From Buddleja alternifolia (lineage: Eukaryota > Streptophyta > Magnoliopsida > Lamiales > Scrophulariaceae), in NCBI GenBank assembly GCA_019426215.1, contig CM033395.1, positions 19,148,569 through 19,212,568 on the forward strand: DNA of 64,000 nucleotides. The letters run 5' to 3'. Position numbers and translations under genes: made by a program. Shown piece by piece: positions 22,982 to 35,323 of this stretch. The notes below the pieces were generated by a model, which made no database searches, was not told where the DNA came from, and was given only the letters and a program-made list of their open reading frames with translations. Each line of letters starts with the position of its first letter. Positions within the stretch are counted from its first letter, which is position 1.

Positions 22982-23453
22982 TAAAGTCTACAAATACTTT
23001 CGCAATCTTAATCCCAATCATTGACTATCAAAGAGTAAATACGCATGTGATCGGATTAATGTGAGTCGAGTTCAAATATGTTAATTCCCTTAACTATATT
23101 CATGACACCAGCTCCCACTATCTAATCAGTGTTTGACTGACACTTTCTTGTTAAAGCTGATGTCATACGAGTTGAATTTTGATGCCCAATTAAAATCCCT
23201 TAACTCACGAACTATCGTTTAAGAGATTAAGTACTTGGCTCTTCCAGAGCCTCCTCTTATCCATAAGAGGTGGAAAGTCTATCTTCAAATCTCAAGGTCT
23301 TGTTTGTTCAACACACTTAAACACCAAATAGATTTACATGAACAAAACCAATTGCCTTATTCTATAAATAAAATATAACGGTTTGTACAATATAACAAAA
23401 AAGGCCCTTCTCAATCTAATTCCTCCATTGGCATTGAGGGCGTATAGCTAAAA
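22982..23453 (-). repeat. LTR of copia G, piece 4 (terminal)
   Basis: It resumes the G LTR after H and runs to the element's 5' terminus ('gaattgagg'-type block, then 'cgtatagctaa'; on the minus strand a worn TGTTAG...ATATGCCCTC). It matches 24113-24585 closely. The last bases before 23454 have decayed from TAACA. Confidence 0.75.
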
Positions 23454-23664
23454 GACGAATGACTGAAGGAACATCTGTGACTGACACCCGCAATAATCTG
23501 AACAAGTTGCAACCTTTTTCGATATATGGCTTGTTAGATCTTTGAGGTGGTGTCTTACACCATTCGGTCTTACCGAAGATTCAATCTCCTTTAGCTCATG
23601 GTTCACTGAACTGCAAATTTTTTCGATATATAGGTGATGATCCATTTGAGTCATCTTTCCCATA
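23454..23664. other. Junction of gag scrap and G-type leader fragment
   Basis: 23458-23485 ('gaatgactgaaggaacatct') resembles the plus-strand gag at 24592-24622. 23515-23655 matches the far end of the G leader (3384-3530) in minus orientation, ending within 'gatccatttgagtcatct'. It is a deletion-scarred junction between two copies, not a gene. Confidence 0.5.
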
Positions 23665-24585
23665 AACTCTATGGAGCCAAATCATAGCCCAATCAAATAC
23701 GAGATGACATCATCATCATTGCAAACCTTTTGATTACGATTACCATATGCATATAGACTCTTTACCGATGCGACCCGATCAAGTAAGAGCCATGGTACGT
23801 CAAACTCATAGAACTTGATACTATACTTTGGAATCATAATAATGCGAAATAAACCAAACTAGCCTTAGTGATCATCACGAGCTAGTTTATATGCTTTGGC
23901 CAAAGACTTACAATTTCAATTACTTATGATCGTACAGGTCACATACTCATTTACTATCGAGACGGTGAATCCCGTATTGGAAGTTATCTTATAATGTCGA
24001 AGCAGTAGTTGAATCGTACTTTGAGGTCGACCTTACCTATCAGGTGATACGGGTCTAACTACTTTGATAACATATCCAATACTACAAACACACTGTAAAT
24101 AACTCCTCAGGTCTAAAGTCCACACATACTATCGCAATCTTAATCGCAATTATTGACTGTGAAAGAGTAAATACCCATGTGGTCTGATTAATGCGAGTCG
24201 AGTTCAAATATTTTAATTCCATTAACTATATTCATGACACCAGCTCCCACTATCTAATCAGTGTTCGACTGACACTTCCTTGTCAAAGCAGGTGTCATAT
24301 GAGTTGAATTTTAATGCCCAATTAAAATCCTTTAACTCGCGTACTATCGTTTAAGAGATTAAGTACTTGACTCTTCCGGTGCCTCTCCTTATCCATAACA
24401 TGTGGAAAGTTTATCTTCAAATCTCAAGGACTTGTTTGTTCAACACACATAAATGCCAAACAGATTTGCATGAACAAAACCAATTGCCATATTCTATAAA
24501 TAGAATATAACAGTTTGTACAATATAACTAAAAATGCCCTTCTCAATCTAATTCCTCCATTGGAATTGAGGGCATATACCTAACA
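23665..24585 (-). repeat. Second G-type copia LTR, truncated
   Basis: Matches G LTR pieces 2-4 without the F and H insertions, so it shows the uninterrupted order. It lacks the part next to the primer site and ends 'ggcatatacctaaca', i.e. TGTTAGGTATATGCC on the minus strand. The target on its right is the gag remnant K. Confidence 0.8.
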
Positions 24586-25230
24586 CTCACATGACTAAAG
24601 GAATATTGGTGACTGACCATGTGTTGAGAATGATTACTTTGGTGAACAAACTCAACAAAATGGAGGTGTCGGTGAATCCTAACTTGGTTATTAATTTAGT
24701 CCTTCAGTCGCTCTCTCCTACCTACAATCAGTTCATAGTGAATTTCAACATGAACCAAATCATTGCCACTCTTCCGGAGTTGTTGGACATGTTGAGCACT
24801 GCTGAGGCAACGGTCAAGAAGGCGAAACCTGTATTACTTGCTGACACTTCTTCATCTCTCACTTTTGGAAAAAATAAAGGCAAAGGGAAGAAGAAGAAGA
24901 ATAAAGGCAACAAGATGCAAGCAAAGGGCGGTATAAAGAAAGCCCACGGGGTTAGTGGGAAGTGCTTTAACTCTAAGAAGAAGGGACACTAGAAAGATCA
25001 ATGCACTGAGCCTCCTCGCGATCACAAGAAAGGTACATTTGTTGTCAAGTTAACTTGTTAGTTAACTGTGCTTCTTAGGTGTTATGACACCATAGAGGTG
25101 CTTACCTTTGCAATGGCTTGCAAGTGGTTAGAAGAAACAAAAAACAAAGTGATGATCCTAAAGATGTTGATGAAGCGTTTGTCACTGCTAAGGCTTTAGG
25201 AGAAGAGTCGTTTGTTTATCGTTGTTCAAC
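24586..25230 (+). pseudogene. Copia gag-protease remnant K
   Basis: The frame from 24591 (133 residues) matches the middle to end of copia Gag as in D: DHVLRMITLVNKL, then LVLQSLSPTYNQFIVNFNMNQ, a lysine-rich linker and a zinc knuckle. The knuckle reads CFNSKKKGH then a stop where tryptophan belongs, so its second cysteine is also lost. Protease follows in another frame (YLCNGLQVVRRNKKQ near 25110). The N-terminal part is missing, replaced by the G-type LTR. Dead fragment. Confidence 0.75.
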
Positions 25231-25269
25231 ATGAGACAATGTTTTTTGAAGAATGTTTTGTAATGTTTT
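25231..25269. other. Short spacer before element A
   Basis: T-rich sequence with no identifiable content, the last 5 bp (GTTTT) adjoining the LTR of A. Confidence 0.5.
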
Positions 25270-25920
25270 TGTTAAGAATTTCATGATTAGATGGCTTGAT
25301 GATGACAAGATAAGATTGTATGTTAGACCCCAAAAGAATGTAAGTTTATTTTTTAGAACAAATGTATAAGCGTTTGAAAGGTTATAATTTTATTAAGCTT
25401 GTAATTTTTATCTTTGTAGATTTTAGACTAAGTGTTGGATACCAAGTCGTTAGTAGAATTCTAGGTGAGTCTATTAGAGATGAAGTTGAAGATCAGCGTC
25501 TGAAGTTAAAACAAAGATGAAGATTTTGTCTTATGCGACTGCCAATCGCTATGGACTGTTTCAGGGTTTATGAATTAAGCACTCAAAGCAATCAAACGAT
25601 CAAGAAGATCAAGATTCACCTGAAATAAATTCTGAAGTCACTAAGAACTTTAATGTAATCATTTAACGGATATTTATTTCCAACGGAAAATAAATTCAAA
25701 TGCATTAAATGCTTGATAAGAGCATTAAATGTGATAAGGACAGATTGTATACGGAGTAACCTACCTACTGGTTTAGACTGTCAGAATTTCAGAGTTCAAA
25801 CCTGCCACATCAAATCAGTGCAGCAGGATTTCAGGAATGTCAGAGAAAAAGGTATGACTCACTCGCGCGTGAGAGACACGCACCTACATGTGTCCAACGG
25901 ACAAATCCCAAGAAATTGCC

Positions 25921-25928
25921 TATAAATA
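25921..25928 (+). promoter_or_regulatory. TATA box, LTR of A
   Basis: TATAAATA in 'attgcctataaatatctc', conserved in the B 5' LTR at 44594-44601. Confidence 0.6.
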
Positions 25929-25992
25929 TCTCACCTCAGCAAACCTTAAGAAGATCAACACTTTGCTGAATTATTTTCTCAAGAAAAGCTTA

Positions 25993-26516
25993 GGGCCTAA
26001 TTGGTTGGCTATCTCTACTCCAAAAATCAATTTTCATAGTAAAAAACTCCAAAAAATGTGGTTGGATGGTGTGTTACCAAATTTTTTTTGAAAAAAAATT
26101 CTATCTACTTTTTTTAAAAAAATTCCAAGAAAAAGTAGCTTTAAACTATTCATGATTTGATAGTTTCTCATCGATTAAAAAGGTTTTATCCGACTTTTCG
26201 CAACTCCGAATGGAAAATTAATCACATATTCTAATGCAAAATAACACAAGATGCAAAATAAGATCCATTTTGCCTATTTTTTGATGTCTACATCGATGAA
26301 TTTGACTAAAATTCGTATATGAAATGTTATATCTAAAACAAATTTTAACAAATTTTTCACAACAAAAAAAAAATCACATCAACCATAATCATTACATGTT
26401 TTTTCTTAAAAAAGCTCACTTTTAACACCACATTTTTTATCTCTGAAAACAATTTTTCTCACTTTTGTTGTGAATTATTTTTTTCTCCGAGATGGATATG
26501 CCAACCAATTAAGCCC
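25993..26516. mobile_element. Tourist-like MITE (PIF/Harbinger type)
   Basis: It begins GGGCCTAATTGGTTGGC and ends GCCAACCAATTAAGCCC, terminal inverted repeats of 17 bp with one mismatch. A 3-bp duplication TTA flanks it (25990-25992 and 26517-26519). The uninterrupted site reads 'atcttagaaactcc' in B. The TTA target and the GGGCC...TTGGTTGGC terminus fit PIF/Harbinger MITEs. It encodes nothing and is AT-rich inside. Confidence 0.88.
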
Positions 26517-27240
26517 TTAGAAACTCCATAGGCAAAATTCTTCTAAGCTTTTTACATACAATCCAGACAGTCATAGATATCTCAAACATCTTCAAAGAAG
26601 AACCATACACTATTATGGAGATATCCTAAGTTGTTTGAACTTCCTAAAATCAAACAAACCCGTAACCAAAATCCTCAACCACATCTATCTGTGTGAAGAT
26701 GTTGTTGACTCTACAAGCAGTATTTCTGAGTGAGAGAAGCTTGTTGATGAAGATCTTCATTGGTGCTGAAATCTGTGTGATCATGGAGCCCATGATCATC
26801 ATCCCCACCTCTATTTTGTAGAAGCCTCTGTGTGATCCTTCGATAATCAATTTAGTGGAATTCCTCTGAGTGTTCAAGGAGAAGAAGGACGTAGCTAAGA
26901 TTACACCACGCAGTGAACATTACAAATTCTTGTGTTATTTACTGTCATTTACTATTTTACTATCTTACTTTATATTTTATCATTTATCTTGAAAAAGACA
27001 AGTAAAACGGTTAAGCGACTATTTGACTAAAAAAGAACACTAAAACTTTAAAATCATTTCCGTTGTGCTAACTCTGATTAAGTGATCTAAACTTTACCTT
27101 ACTTTGGTAAATTGCTAAAATCGCTAAGTCTAAGTTATCTTTACTGTAGCGCTTAACCTAGCGCTCAGTCCTCTAAGCGTTCAAACCTTTAAAAAGTGAT
27201 ACGAAGTTTTGAAGTCAAAAAAGACTTCAGGGTCTATTCA

Positions 27241-27300
27241 ACCCCCCCCCCCTCTCGACCCTTTCGTATGCCACTTGGGACCATCAAGTGGTATCAGAGC
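27241..27300 (+). other. Poly-C end of LTR and primer-binding site of A
   Basis: A run of about 11 C lies between AGGGTC and GACCCT. TGGTATCAGAGCGG at 27289 pairs with initiator tRNA-Met and lies two bases after the LTR end. Confidence 0.85.
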
Positions 27301-27393
27301 GGTTGAAGTAGAAACCTAAGCATTTTCGAGCGTAACTACTTGTTTAGATCAATTTTTCTAAAACCTAGTTGCTTTATTTTTTAATCTCATATC

Positions 27394-27710
27394 ATGGCTT
27401 TTAACAAGATGCCTAAGATGGTTGAATTAAATTACGATTCATGGAAACTTAGAGCATTTGCATATCTATGTTCATGTGATAATGAGATGTGCGATGTAAT
27501 TACAGAAGGCCACATTCAAATCATGAAAGTTGTAACTCGGGCCCCTGGAGCAACTGAGGCTACTCCAGCTGGTTATGTCGAGAAGCCTAAGTCAGAATGG
27601 ACGTCAGACGATCGAAAAAGAGCAAATCTAGATAATGTTGGATGAAGTGCACTATACTCAGCGTTAGAAGATAATGATGCACTGTTCAACAAGATCAAAC
27701 AATGTAGGAC
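27394..27710 (+). pseudogene. Sirevirus-like A gag, N-terminal part
   Basis: It starts MAFNKMPKMVELNYDSW and matches B gag up to the KIKQC segment. A TGA at 27643-27645 replaces the glutamine codon present in B (GQSAL), so the gene is broken before M interrupts it at 27711. The domain is the UBN2-type copia Gag N-terminal region that forms the capsid shell. Confidence 0.85.
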
Positions 27711-29489
27711 TGTTGTGTTTCGTTCGAAAAAGCATAAACGCAGCGGAAGGGATTTCAAAAATTAAAATGAAAACCCAATTGGTACTCTAATTCGCATAAT
27801 TGAATCTAAAAGCGTATAACGAATCAAACTTACTCGTTAATATGAATATGATGATGGAGAAAAACTTCTTCTTCTCCAAACTCGAAATATTGAAGCTTCT
27901 AAATCTTCAATCCTTTGATTTGATTCTTCAAACTTGAACTTGATCCGAACATCGAAAATACATCGTCTCTAAATCGTCACGCACGGATCAACAAACGAAA
28001 TTCCCTTTTCTTCTTTCTCTATGGTCGACGGCTACGTATAGAGAAGGGGAGGAATATTTTTCTTTCTTTTTGAGAGTTATGAGAGTTGTGTATTCTTTTT
28101 ACCTGTTCTAAGTCAAAGAGACCTTATATACCTCATGACTTATTGAACAAGTCAAAACAAAAGAGCCCCAATATGTGGCCTCTCAAAGACGCCTCTTTGA
28201 GGCCTAGTAGGCGTCCAATTGGACTCCTTATTTAGCCTTGGGATTTGTTTTGTTTAATTAATTTTTTATTTCAATTAATAATTTATTGTATCCAATAAAT
28301 AAATTAATTTATTAAATAACCAAATTAATTAGATAAATTAATTCATTAATATATTTCACAAGGAAATTAATTAATAATTAATATTATTATTTTAATTAAT
28401 TATTTCGTCCAATGAATAATTAATTATTTAATTTATCCAATAAATTAAAACTCCCAGAAGAAATAATAGAAATCCCTTTTTCTTCATTTTTCTTTGTCAA
28501 TCCTTTAGCGCGACTCTTTAGGTTCGTTTCATTTGGCAATGAGAGGAAACCAAAGAAAGTGGGTAACACCTAGCCAGTCACGTGGTCCACTTCGTAACCC
28601 AAACGTAAACAAATGATAGGATCATTCCGAAACCTTCCAATCGTAAATACCGTATATGTATAAACCCTTTGTTCACGTTCCCCGGTCAAGTGAGAGTCAT
28701 GGTTATGTCAAACTCACTGGACTTGACGATATGTATAAATCATAATAAATACGAGATCATTGAAATCGATTTAGTGCCAAGTAAAATCGTCTCGTTTGCT
28801 TTGGCCAAAGACTTTGATCTCTATTTATCTATAATTACATAGGGTACATACTCATTCACTTATGAGAGAACAAATCCCATATTAGATATTTGCTAAGATT
28901 ACCACATACCCATCAAGTCCGCATTTCGAGGTTGACCCCACCAAAGGGTGAATTGGGTCTAACTACTCTAGTGAAAAACTTGACGTCACAAATGCATCTT
29001 CAGCCTGATACTTCAGGTCAAAGGTTCACATATACCTATTACGCATAATCAGTTCCGTCATTGATAGTCACAGAGTGAAAACCTATGTGACAGAACCGAT
29101 CCGAGTCATATTCGAACATATCAGTTCCACTGACGTGTCTACAATCTTAATCTCCTATCATCCCATGATACCAGACCGGTACTCCCATGTTGGAGCTAAG
29201 ATTGTACAAGTATTCGAAGTCTTTATTTGTCCATTAAAGACTTCATATTACTTGCGAACTTATTTTAGTAATCAAGATCGATCTCTCTAGTGCCAATCTT
29301 CCTATCACATAGGAAGTAGAGGGATCACACTGAAAACATGGACAAAACGTTTTACGCAACTTATAGATGCAGATAAGAATTAAGTGAAAACTCAATAATG
29401 CCTTTTATTTAAGAAGAGTTTAAGTTCAATACAAGATATATGCCCTATACATTCTATCCTCTATGGGATCTGAGGGCATAATCCTAACA
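27711..29489 (-). repeat. 3' LTR of copia M1
   Basis: The plus strand reads TGTTGTGTTTCG to GGCATAATCCTAACA, 1779 bp. A minus-strand TATATAAGG box is at 28122-28130. TTAATT-rich at 28250-28450. It is nearly the same as 35339-37111, with scattered substitutions. Confidence 0.92.
28122..28130 (-). promoter_or_regulatory. TATA box, 3' LTR of M1
   Basis: TATATAAGG on the minus strand; the other M LTR has the same box at 35751-35759. Confidence 0.55.
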
Positions 29490-29504
29490 ATCTCCCACTT
29501 GCAC

Positions 29505-30158
29505 TCAATGCCACTCATTGTGGTATCTAATACCCATCCTTTCTAGGTGTCGGTCCAAAACAGCCTGAGGTAGTGGTTTGGTGAACGGGTCAGCTATATT
29601 GTCAGCTGGGGCTATTTTCTGCACTGCTATCTCTCCTCTGCCAACGATCTGCCTGATGATGTGAAATCTTCTCTCAATATGTTTAGACTTGTTATGAGAC
29701 CTCGGTTCCTTGGCTTGTGCTGTCGCTCCATTGTTATCACAATAAAGTGGCAACGGGAGCTGAGCACTAGGGACCGTTCCAAGTTCTCCAAGAAATTTCC
29801 TCATCCAAACAAATTCTTTCGCTGCCTCTGAGGCTGCTACATACTCTGCTTCAGTGGTGGAATCAGCGGTTGTGCTTTGCTTGGAGCTCTTCCAAGACAC
29901 TGCTCCACCATTGAGAGTAAAAATAAACACTGAAGTGGATTTTCGGTCATCAACATCAGACTGAAAGTCTAAATCAGAATAACCTTCCATCTTCAGGTCT
30001 CCACCTCTATAGATGACAATCATATCCTTAGTTGTTTTCAGATACTTTAAGATATTCTTCACAGCTATCCAATGGTTTTTTCCCGGGTTTGCCTGAAATT
30101 GACTCACCACGCTCACAGCATAGGCAATGTCGGGTCTAGTACACAGTATAGCATACAT
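29505..30158 (-). pseudogene. Copia M1 RT end and RNase H
   Basis: 217 residues, from CTRPDIAYAVSVVSQF through SWKSSKQSTTADSTTEAEYVA to DPFTKPLP. These are standard copia RNase H blocks. The part is out of frame with the upstream RT by a small deletion near 30158-30165 compared with M2. The family resembles the Tork/Angela side of copia by eye. Confidence 0.9.
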
Positions 30159-30886
30159 CAGGCTACAACTGTAGAAGCATAGAGTACATTACTCATCTCT
30201 TGTCTATCTTCCTCACTTTGAGGACACATAGACATGGATAAGTGTACTTCATGCCTCATGGGAAGAAACCCTTTCTTAGAGTTGTCCATCCTAAACCCCT
30301 TTAGGACCTTTTCTAAGTAAAGGTCTTGAGAGAAGCCTATCATTCTATTCGTTATATCCCTGTAGATACGAATTCCTAGATTGCACGTGGCTTCTCTCAA
30401 GTCTTTCATGGAAAACGTACTCGAAAGCCGTTTCTTGACAGTGGTGAGCATTCCTACGTCATTTCCTGTAAGTAGAATGTCATCCACATATAGTACTAAG
30501 AATGAGAGTTTGCTCTGACTAGTCTTCTTGTAGACACATGGTTCATCTTCTTTGTTGATGAAGCCATATCCCTTAACTTCATCATCAAAACAGAGATTCC
30601 AGCTTCTAGATGCTTGCTTGAGAGCGTAAATGGACCTCTCAAGTTTACATACTTTATGGATATCGGACTCGGACGCAAAACCCTTTGGCTGTCCCATATA
30701 GATATCCTCCTCGAGGAATCCATTTAGAAAGGCCGTTTTGACATCCATTTGCCATATCTCATAATCTAAGTATGTAGCTCTGGATAATAGAATTCGTATG
30801 GGCTTTATCATGGCCACAGGCAAAAAAGAGTCCAGACATGGTTCGATTGCATGTAATCCATTTCTGTTTCCATGGCTTCTCGCCAT
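30158..30886 (-). pseudogene. Copia M1 reverse transcriptase
   Basis: RT blocks are present: QMDVKTAFLNG, KLERSIYALKQASRSW, and the intact active site YVDDILLTGND. Compared with M2 (38450-38610), about 190 bp of the RT N-terminal region is deleted near 30822, so the first RT motifs are lost. The ATG of this frame is not a real start; it lies in sequence fused by that deletion. Confidence 0.87.
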
Positions 30887-31106
30887 CTTGAATCGTCGAC
30901 ATCCACCATTGCTTGATCATAGGTACAAGGATCATCTTCATAACCTTCTTGTACTACAGTGTGAAGCTCTTGCTCCCCCTACAGTAGATACCTATACCTC
31001 TCAGGTTCATGCGGTATTCTACCAGATCTACGTGGTGGTCGTGCTACTATAGGTTTAGGCCTCGATTCTTGAACATATGTATTTAAGGGAGTTTCATTTT
31101 GTTCTT

Positions 31107-32057
31107 CTAGTATAATTTTCCTTCCTTTGCCCCATCCAAGATGAACTCATCCTCAAGGAAGTGAGCTTGTAGGGCCATGATGATTCTTTGATCATCATGC
31201 AGGTAAAAGAAGAATCCCATGGAATCTTCAGGATAACCAATGATACGTCCCATTAGAGATCTTGCCTCCAATTTATCCACTTTAGTCTTCTTGACATAAG
31301 CGGGGTATCCCCAAATCTTAATATGATTAAGACTTGGTTTCCTATTCCACATCTCATGCGAAGTTTTAGGAACAGATTTGGAGGAACATCTGTTCAAAAC
31401 ATGAGCAGAGGTAAGGAACGCGTATCCCCACAACGAAATGGGTAAATCAGTGTAACTAAGCATGGAACAAACCATATCCAACAGTGTTCGATTCCTTTGC
31501 TCGGCTACTCCATTCAGTTGAGGAGTTGCTGGTGGTGTTTGTTGTAACATTATTCCTTGTTGTCACAGGAATTCATCAAACTCGGCACTCATATATTCTC
31601 CTCCACGATCCGATCGTAGAGTTTTTATATTTTGCCCGATGAAAGTGATGAAGTAGTAGAAACCTCCACGAGCCATTTCTTCAAATGGTCCGCAGACGTC
31701 GGTATCCACTAATCCTAAGACTTGCGTAGCCCTTTCAAAATTCCCTGTGAAGGGGGATCTAGCCATCTTGCCTAAGAGACATGATTCACATGTAGGAATA
31801 GGGTCCGACCCTAGTGCGCTTAAAAGCCCATCTTTTTCCATTTTGTGGATCTTGTGCTCTCCGCCATGGCTTAGTCTAAGATGCCACTTGAGTCTTAAGT
31901 TAGTTTCTTGCCTACCACGTTTACGTATTACAACATTAACATCAGATGAATTACGGACATTTAAATAATACAAACCATGAACTAAACATGCATTGCCAAC
32001 TAATTTATTTCCATAATAAATGTCGCAATAATTTAGAAAAACGGAATGTATATACAA
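31107..32057 (-). pseudogene. Copia M1 integrase
   Basis: The zinc-binding part is seen as HLRLSHGGEHKI and CESCLLGKMARSPF. The catalytic residues are present: D in LVDTDVCGPF, D in LRSDRGGEY, E in NGVAEQRNRT. An internal deletion joins FYYFITFI to GQNIKTL, removing the DD(Y/F)SRY segment between the first two acids. A stop at 31560 splits the frame. The C-terminal part (WNRKPSLNHIKIWGYPAYV, then FIGYPEDSMGF-like sequence) is complete. Non-functional. Confidence 0.87.
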
Positions 32058-32159
32058 TCTTAACTAAGATAGGAATAGATACAATGTTCTTAAGCCCCTT
32101 AGGCAAAACCAAAATATTATCTAAAAATAGTACATGTGCAGAATTCAAATAAAGAGAAG

Positions 32160-33180
32160 TAGATCCGATCCTAGTAGCTGCGACGCTTTCCCCACTGCCT
32201 ACTTTGATCATCACTTCTTCTCAGCCCAACTTTGTACTTCTCTGTAGATCCTGATCCAAACAACAAACATAGGCGCTATCCCCTGAGTCTAGAATCCACG
32301 AAGTAGAAAATACGGTCATACAACAGTTAGTTTTAAAAACTAATAGTTCCATACCTTGTGCGCCTTTGCCTAATTTGGGACAGTTTCTCTTCCAGTGGCC
32401 AAGCTCACCACACTCGAGACATCTATCCGTTTTCTTAGGTCCTTAGCTCTTGTAAATCCCTTGAGCCTTTCCCTTACCTTTCTTGGTACCCCCTTGAGTT
32501 CCAAGCTCGCCAGACTTTTTCTTGTTCTTCTTCTTAAACTTTTTGGGTCCAGAAGAGATGACCAAGGCAGTTTTCTTTCCTTTTGGTTTCATTTGAGATT
32601 ATGCAGTAACCAACTTGTTCAATAGCCCAGCTAAACTGCACTCTATCTCATTGCAGTTAAAGTTAACCACAAATTGGGAGAAGGGATCAGGAAGAGACTG
32701 CAAGATTAAGTCAGTTTGAAAGGTGGCATTCATGGTGAATTCGAGAGCTTCCAATTTCTCGATCCTCGAAATCATTTTGAGGACATGATCACCAACCTTC
32801 TCACTTTCTTTCATCTTGGCTCTGAAGAGCTCTTTTGATATCTCATATCGTGCAGTTCGACTATGCTCTCCATAGAGCTCTACCAGGTGAGCTAGGATAG
32901 CTCTTGCAGTGGGCATCTTATCATGTGACCTTTGAAGATCATTAGTCATAGATCCCACCATGTATCCTCTCACCCGGAGGTCGTCCGTAACTCATTTTTC
33001 ATGGGCTTGGACCTCTTCCTCGTCGGCACGTGTTCTAGCAGGAGCCGCCGAGATATCAGCCTCCAAGACGTATCCCAGTGATTTCATATTGGGGACAATT
33101 CTCAAATTTCTAAGCCAGTCCACATAATTGGGTCCAGTCAGAGTATTCTTTTCGAGTAGAATTGAAAGTGGGTTTGTCAT
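32160..33180 (-). pseudogene. Copia M1 gag and protease start
   Basis: It starts MTNPLSILLEKNTLTGPNYVDW, a typical plant copia Gag N-terminus. All pieces are in one frame, broken by stops near 32990, 32597 and 32440. The zinc knuckle CLECGELGHWKRNC is intact at about 32358-32405. The protease reads WILDSGDSAYVCC, D-S-G kept. Capsid precursor, now dead. Confidence 0.87.
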
Positions 33181-35323
33181 ATTTGAGAGAGATAAACGAG
33201 AAAATGACTGCAGAAATAAACCAGATTTATTAGATTACTTGTTTTGACTTAACCAAGAAAAATTAAGGACTTAAAATTTATCTTGGCTCCCACTGCATTT
33301 TTCGAATCCCACACTCCCATGTGAAAATCGGGAATCATCATTGGTATCGATTCCACAGCAGGTATTGAGGTCCTCAATTAATTAAATAGGTTGCAACCTA
33401 ACCGGTTTCTGGCCCATTAATTATTTGAAGTGATATCTAATATTGATTTATCCAATAAATGTTTCAATACGCTTCCCCATTGTTCACCAAACCGCAACCC
33501 ATTCGATTTCTAGGTTTGTGAACTACTCGAGTTTATCCCACTAACTCTTATAATCTAGCATTTGAATTTCACCTTGCAACCGAACACGTTTCTGGGGTGA
33601 AATATGTTTCGATTAAGGCATTTGCATGCACTTTATAAAATTTCAAATTATTTGTAAATGTATAACCCCCATAACTGGGAAGCATTACACATTTATAGTA
33701 ATTCTAATTTTAGAAAGCTTAGTGGAGGGTGAGGATGTCAAACATCCTTTTCTAACTCGGTATAATTTATTTGGGAGAATTTAATTCGTCAAAAGATTTT
33801 GGTCTCACTTTGCACATTATTCAATTTATATAGCGCTTTATTCTATATTGATCATGCATAAAAATAATACTAATAATCATGCCTTTCAATATAAATAAAC
33901 ATAGAATTTAAATAAATGAATAAATAAATTCATCACTTGATCATGGACTTTTACTAGAGTGTCCGAGCCAATGGGCCATCACAAAAGGCATAGATTAAAC
34001 CTACTAAATATTCATGGGCCTTTTGAATTTATCAACTTTAAACTATTTTATCTCGATTTCTAAAACAATTCATGCATTATTTCTAAGAATATAATAAATA
34101 GCTTCAAATTTGATAACCCATAAAAGTAAAGGTAAAACATATAATCGTAAGTCCATGATTAGTGTTTTAATCACATAAGACATGTTCGCATCAATTAATA
34201 CATGCTCGCAACATTTAATACGTGCTCGCAATATTAAATCACTTATGTTGATTATTAAAATTTTAGTCCAACTAAAAAGTCCTTTATAAAATTCCTTATG
34301 ATTTCACATATTCACTATTTCAATTAAAATCATTCTAGTCCAACTAGATGACTTAGATGTACGAAATTAAGAATTAAGTGCATCTACCTTTAATTAAAAT
34401 AATCTGAACACATAAACTATGAAATTCTATATTTTATTTTATTATGATTTAAAGCCATCAAAAATTGGAAATACTTTTATTTGATCAAAGAATTAATTAT
34501 TAATCTCTAAGAAAAATAATTTATATTCCTTATTCAAAATGAAGTAATTTCCAAGTCGAGGAAAAAATAATAATATTTAATCCATAAATCAATTATTAAT
34601 CTCCAAGAAAAATAATTATTTAGTTCTGATTAAATATTAAATTCCAATTAATCTCATTGGGCTCGATTTCATCAAACCCAAGTCACCATCCTTTTGGTCC
34701 ACTTGGATTCAATTTAATTGGGCTCAAAATAATTAATTAGAACAACATTCACGTTTATTAATTTCTTATTGGGCTAAATTTAATTTAAGTCCAAATCACC
34801 AATCTAATTGGATCATTTAGATTTAATTAGATTAAGTCCAAACTAATTAACAAATTGAAATTGAATAATTTTCAATTGGGCTTGTTTTAAATTATTCGGG
34901 TCATCATCCTTTTGATCCACCCAATTAATTAAAATCATCCAAAATTCAAAAATAAATTTCGACCAAAACATAGCCCATTTTAAGACCCGAATCCATGACC
35001 TGGATCAACGAATTGGGTATCCAAACCCACGACCCGACGGGCCGTGACTGGGCAGGGTCGGGCCGAACAGCCCGGCTGCGCTAAACAGCGCGCGAACAGT
35101 GCAACGCGCATTTTTCTTGGGACTTTCGAGCCCCGTTTTTCCTCGGTAGTTTTTGATTTCAATATCATCAAATATCCCCAGATTTACAATAACTAAAAAT
35201 AAAAAAAACTAGGCAAAAAACCATAAAATGCAAATTTAAGAAAAACATACAAACATGCATCAAAAACACATAACATGCAATTCTCAAATCACGTAAACAA
35301 GATCAAATATGCAAATCAGAGAT
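33181..35323 (-). other. Leader of copia M1
   Basis: 2.1 kb without a gene between the primer site and gag. It is AT-rich, with a GC-rich island at 35020-35110 containing 'cgcgcgaacagtgc'. Parts resemble the G leader, for example 'gtctcactttgcacatta' at 33802. Confidence 0.75.

Larger units (their letters stand above)
25270..27286 (+). repeat. 5' LTR of Sirevirus-like A
   Basis: It starts TGTTAAGAATTTC and ends GGACCATCA two bases before the primer site. It lines up with the B LTRs at 43935 and 60185: TTAGACCCCAAAA at 25323, a TATA box at 25921-25928, a poly-C run at 27242-27252. The 524-bp MITE at 25993-26516 explains its greater length. It is clearly more diverged than the two B LTRs are from each other. 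Confidence 0.88.

Noticed and set aside
25316..25325. LTR of A starting at 25321 (TGTTAGACCCC)
   Set aside because: Similarity to the B 5' LTR extends 51 bp further upstream to TGTTAAGAATTTC at 25270, and only that start fits the CTGTA duplication of B.
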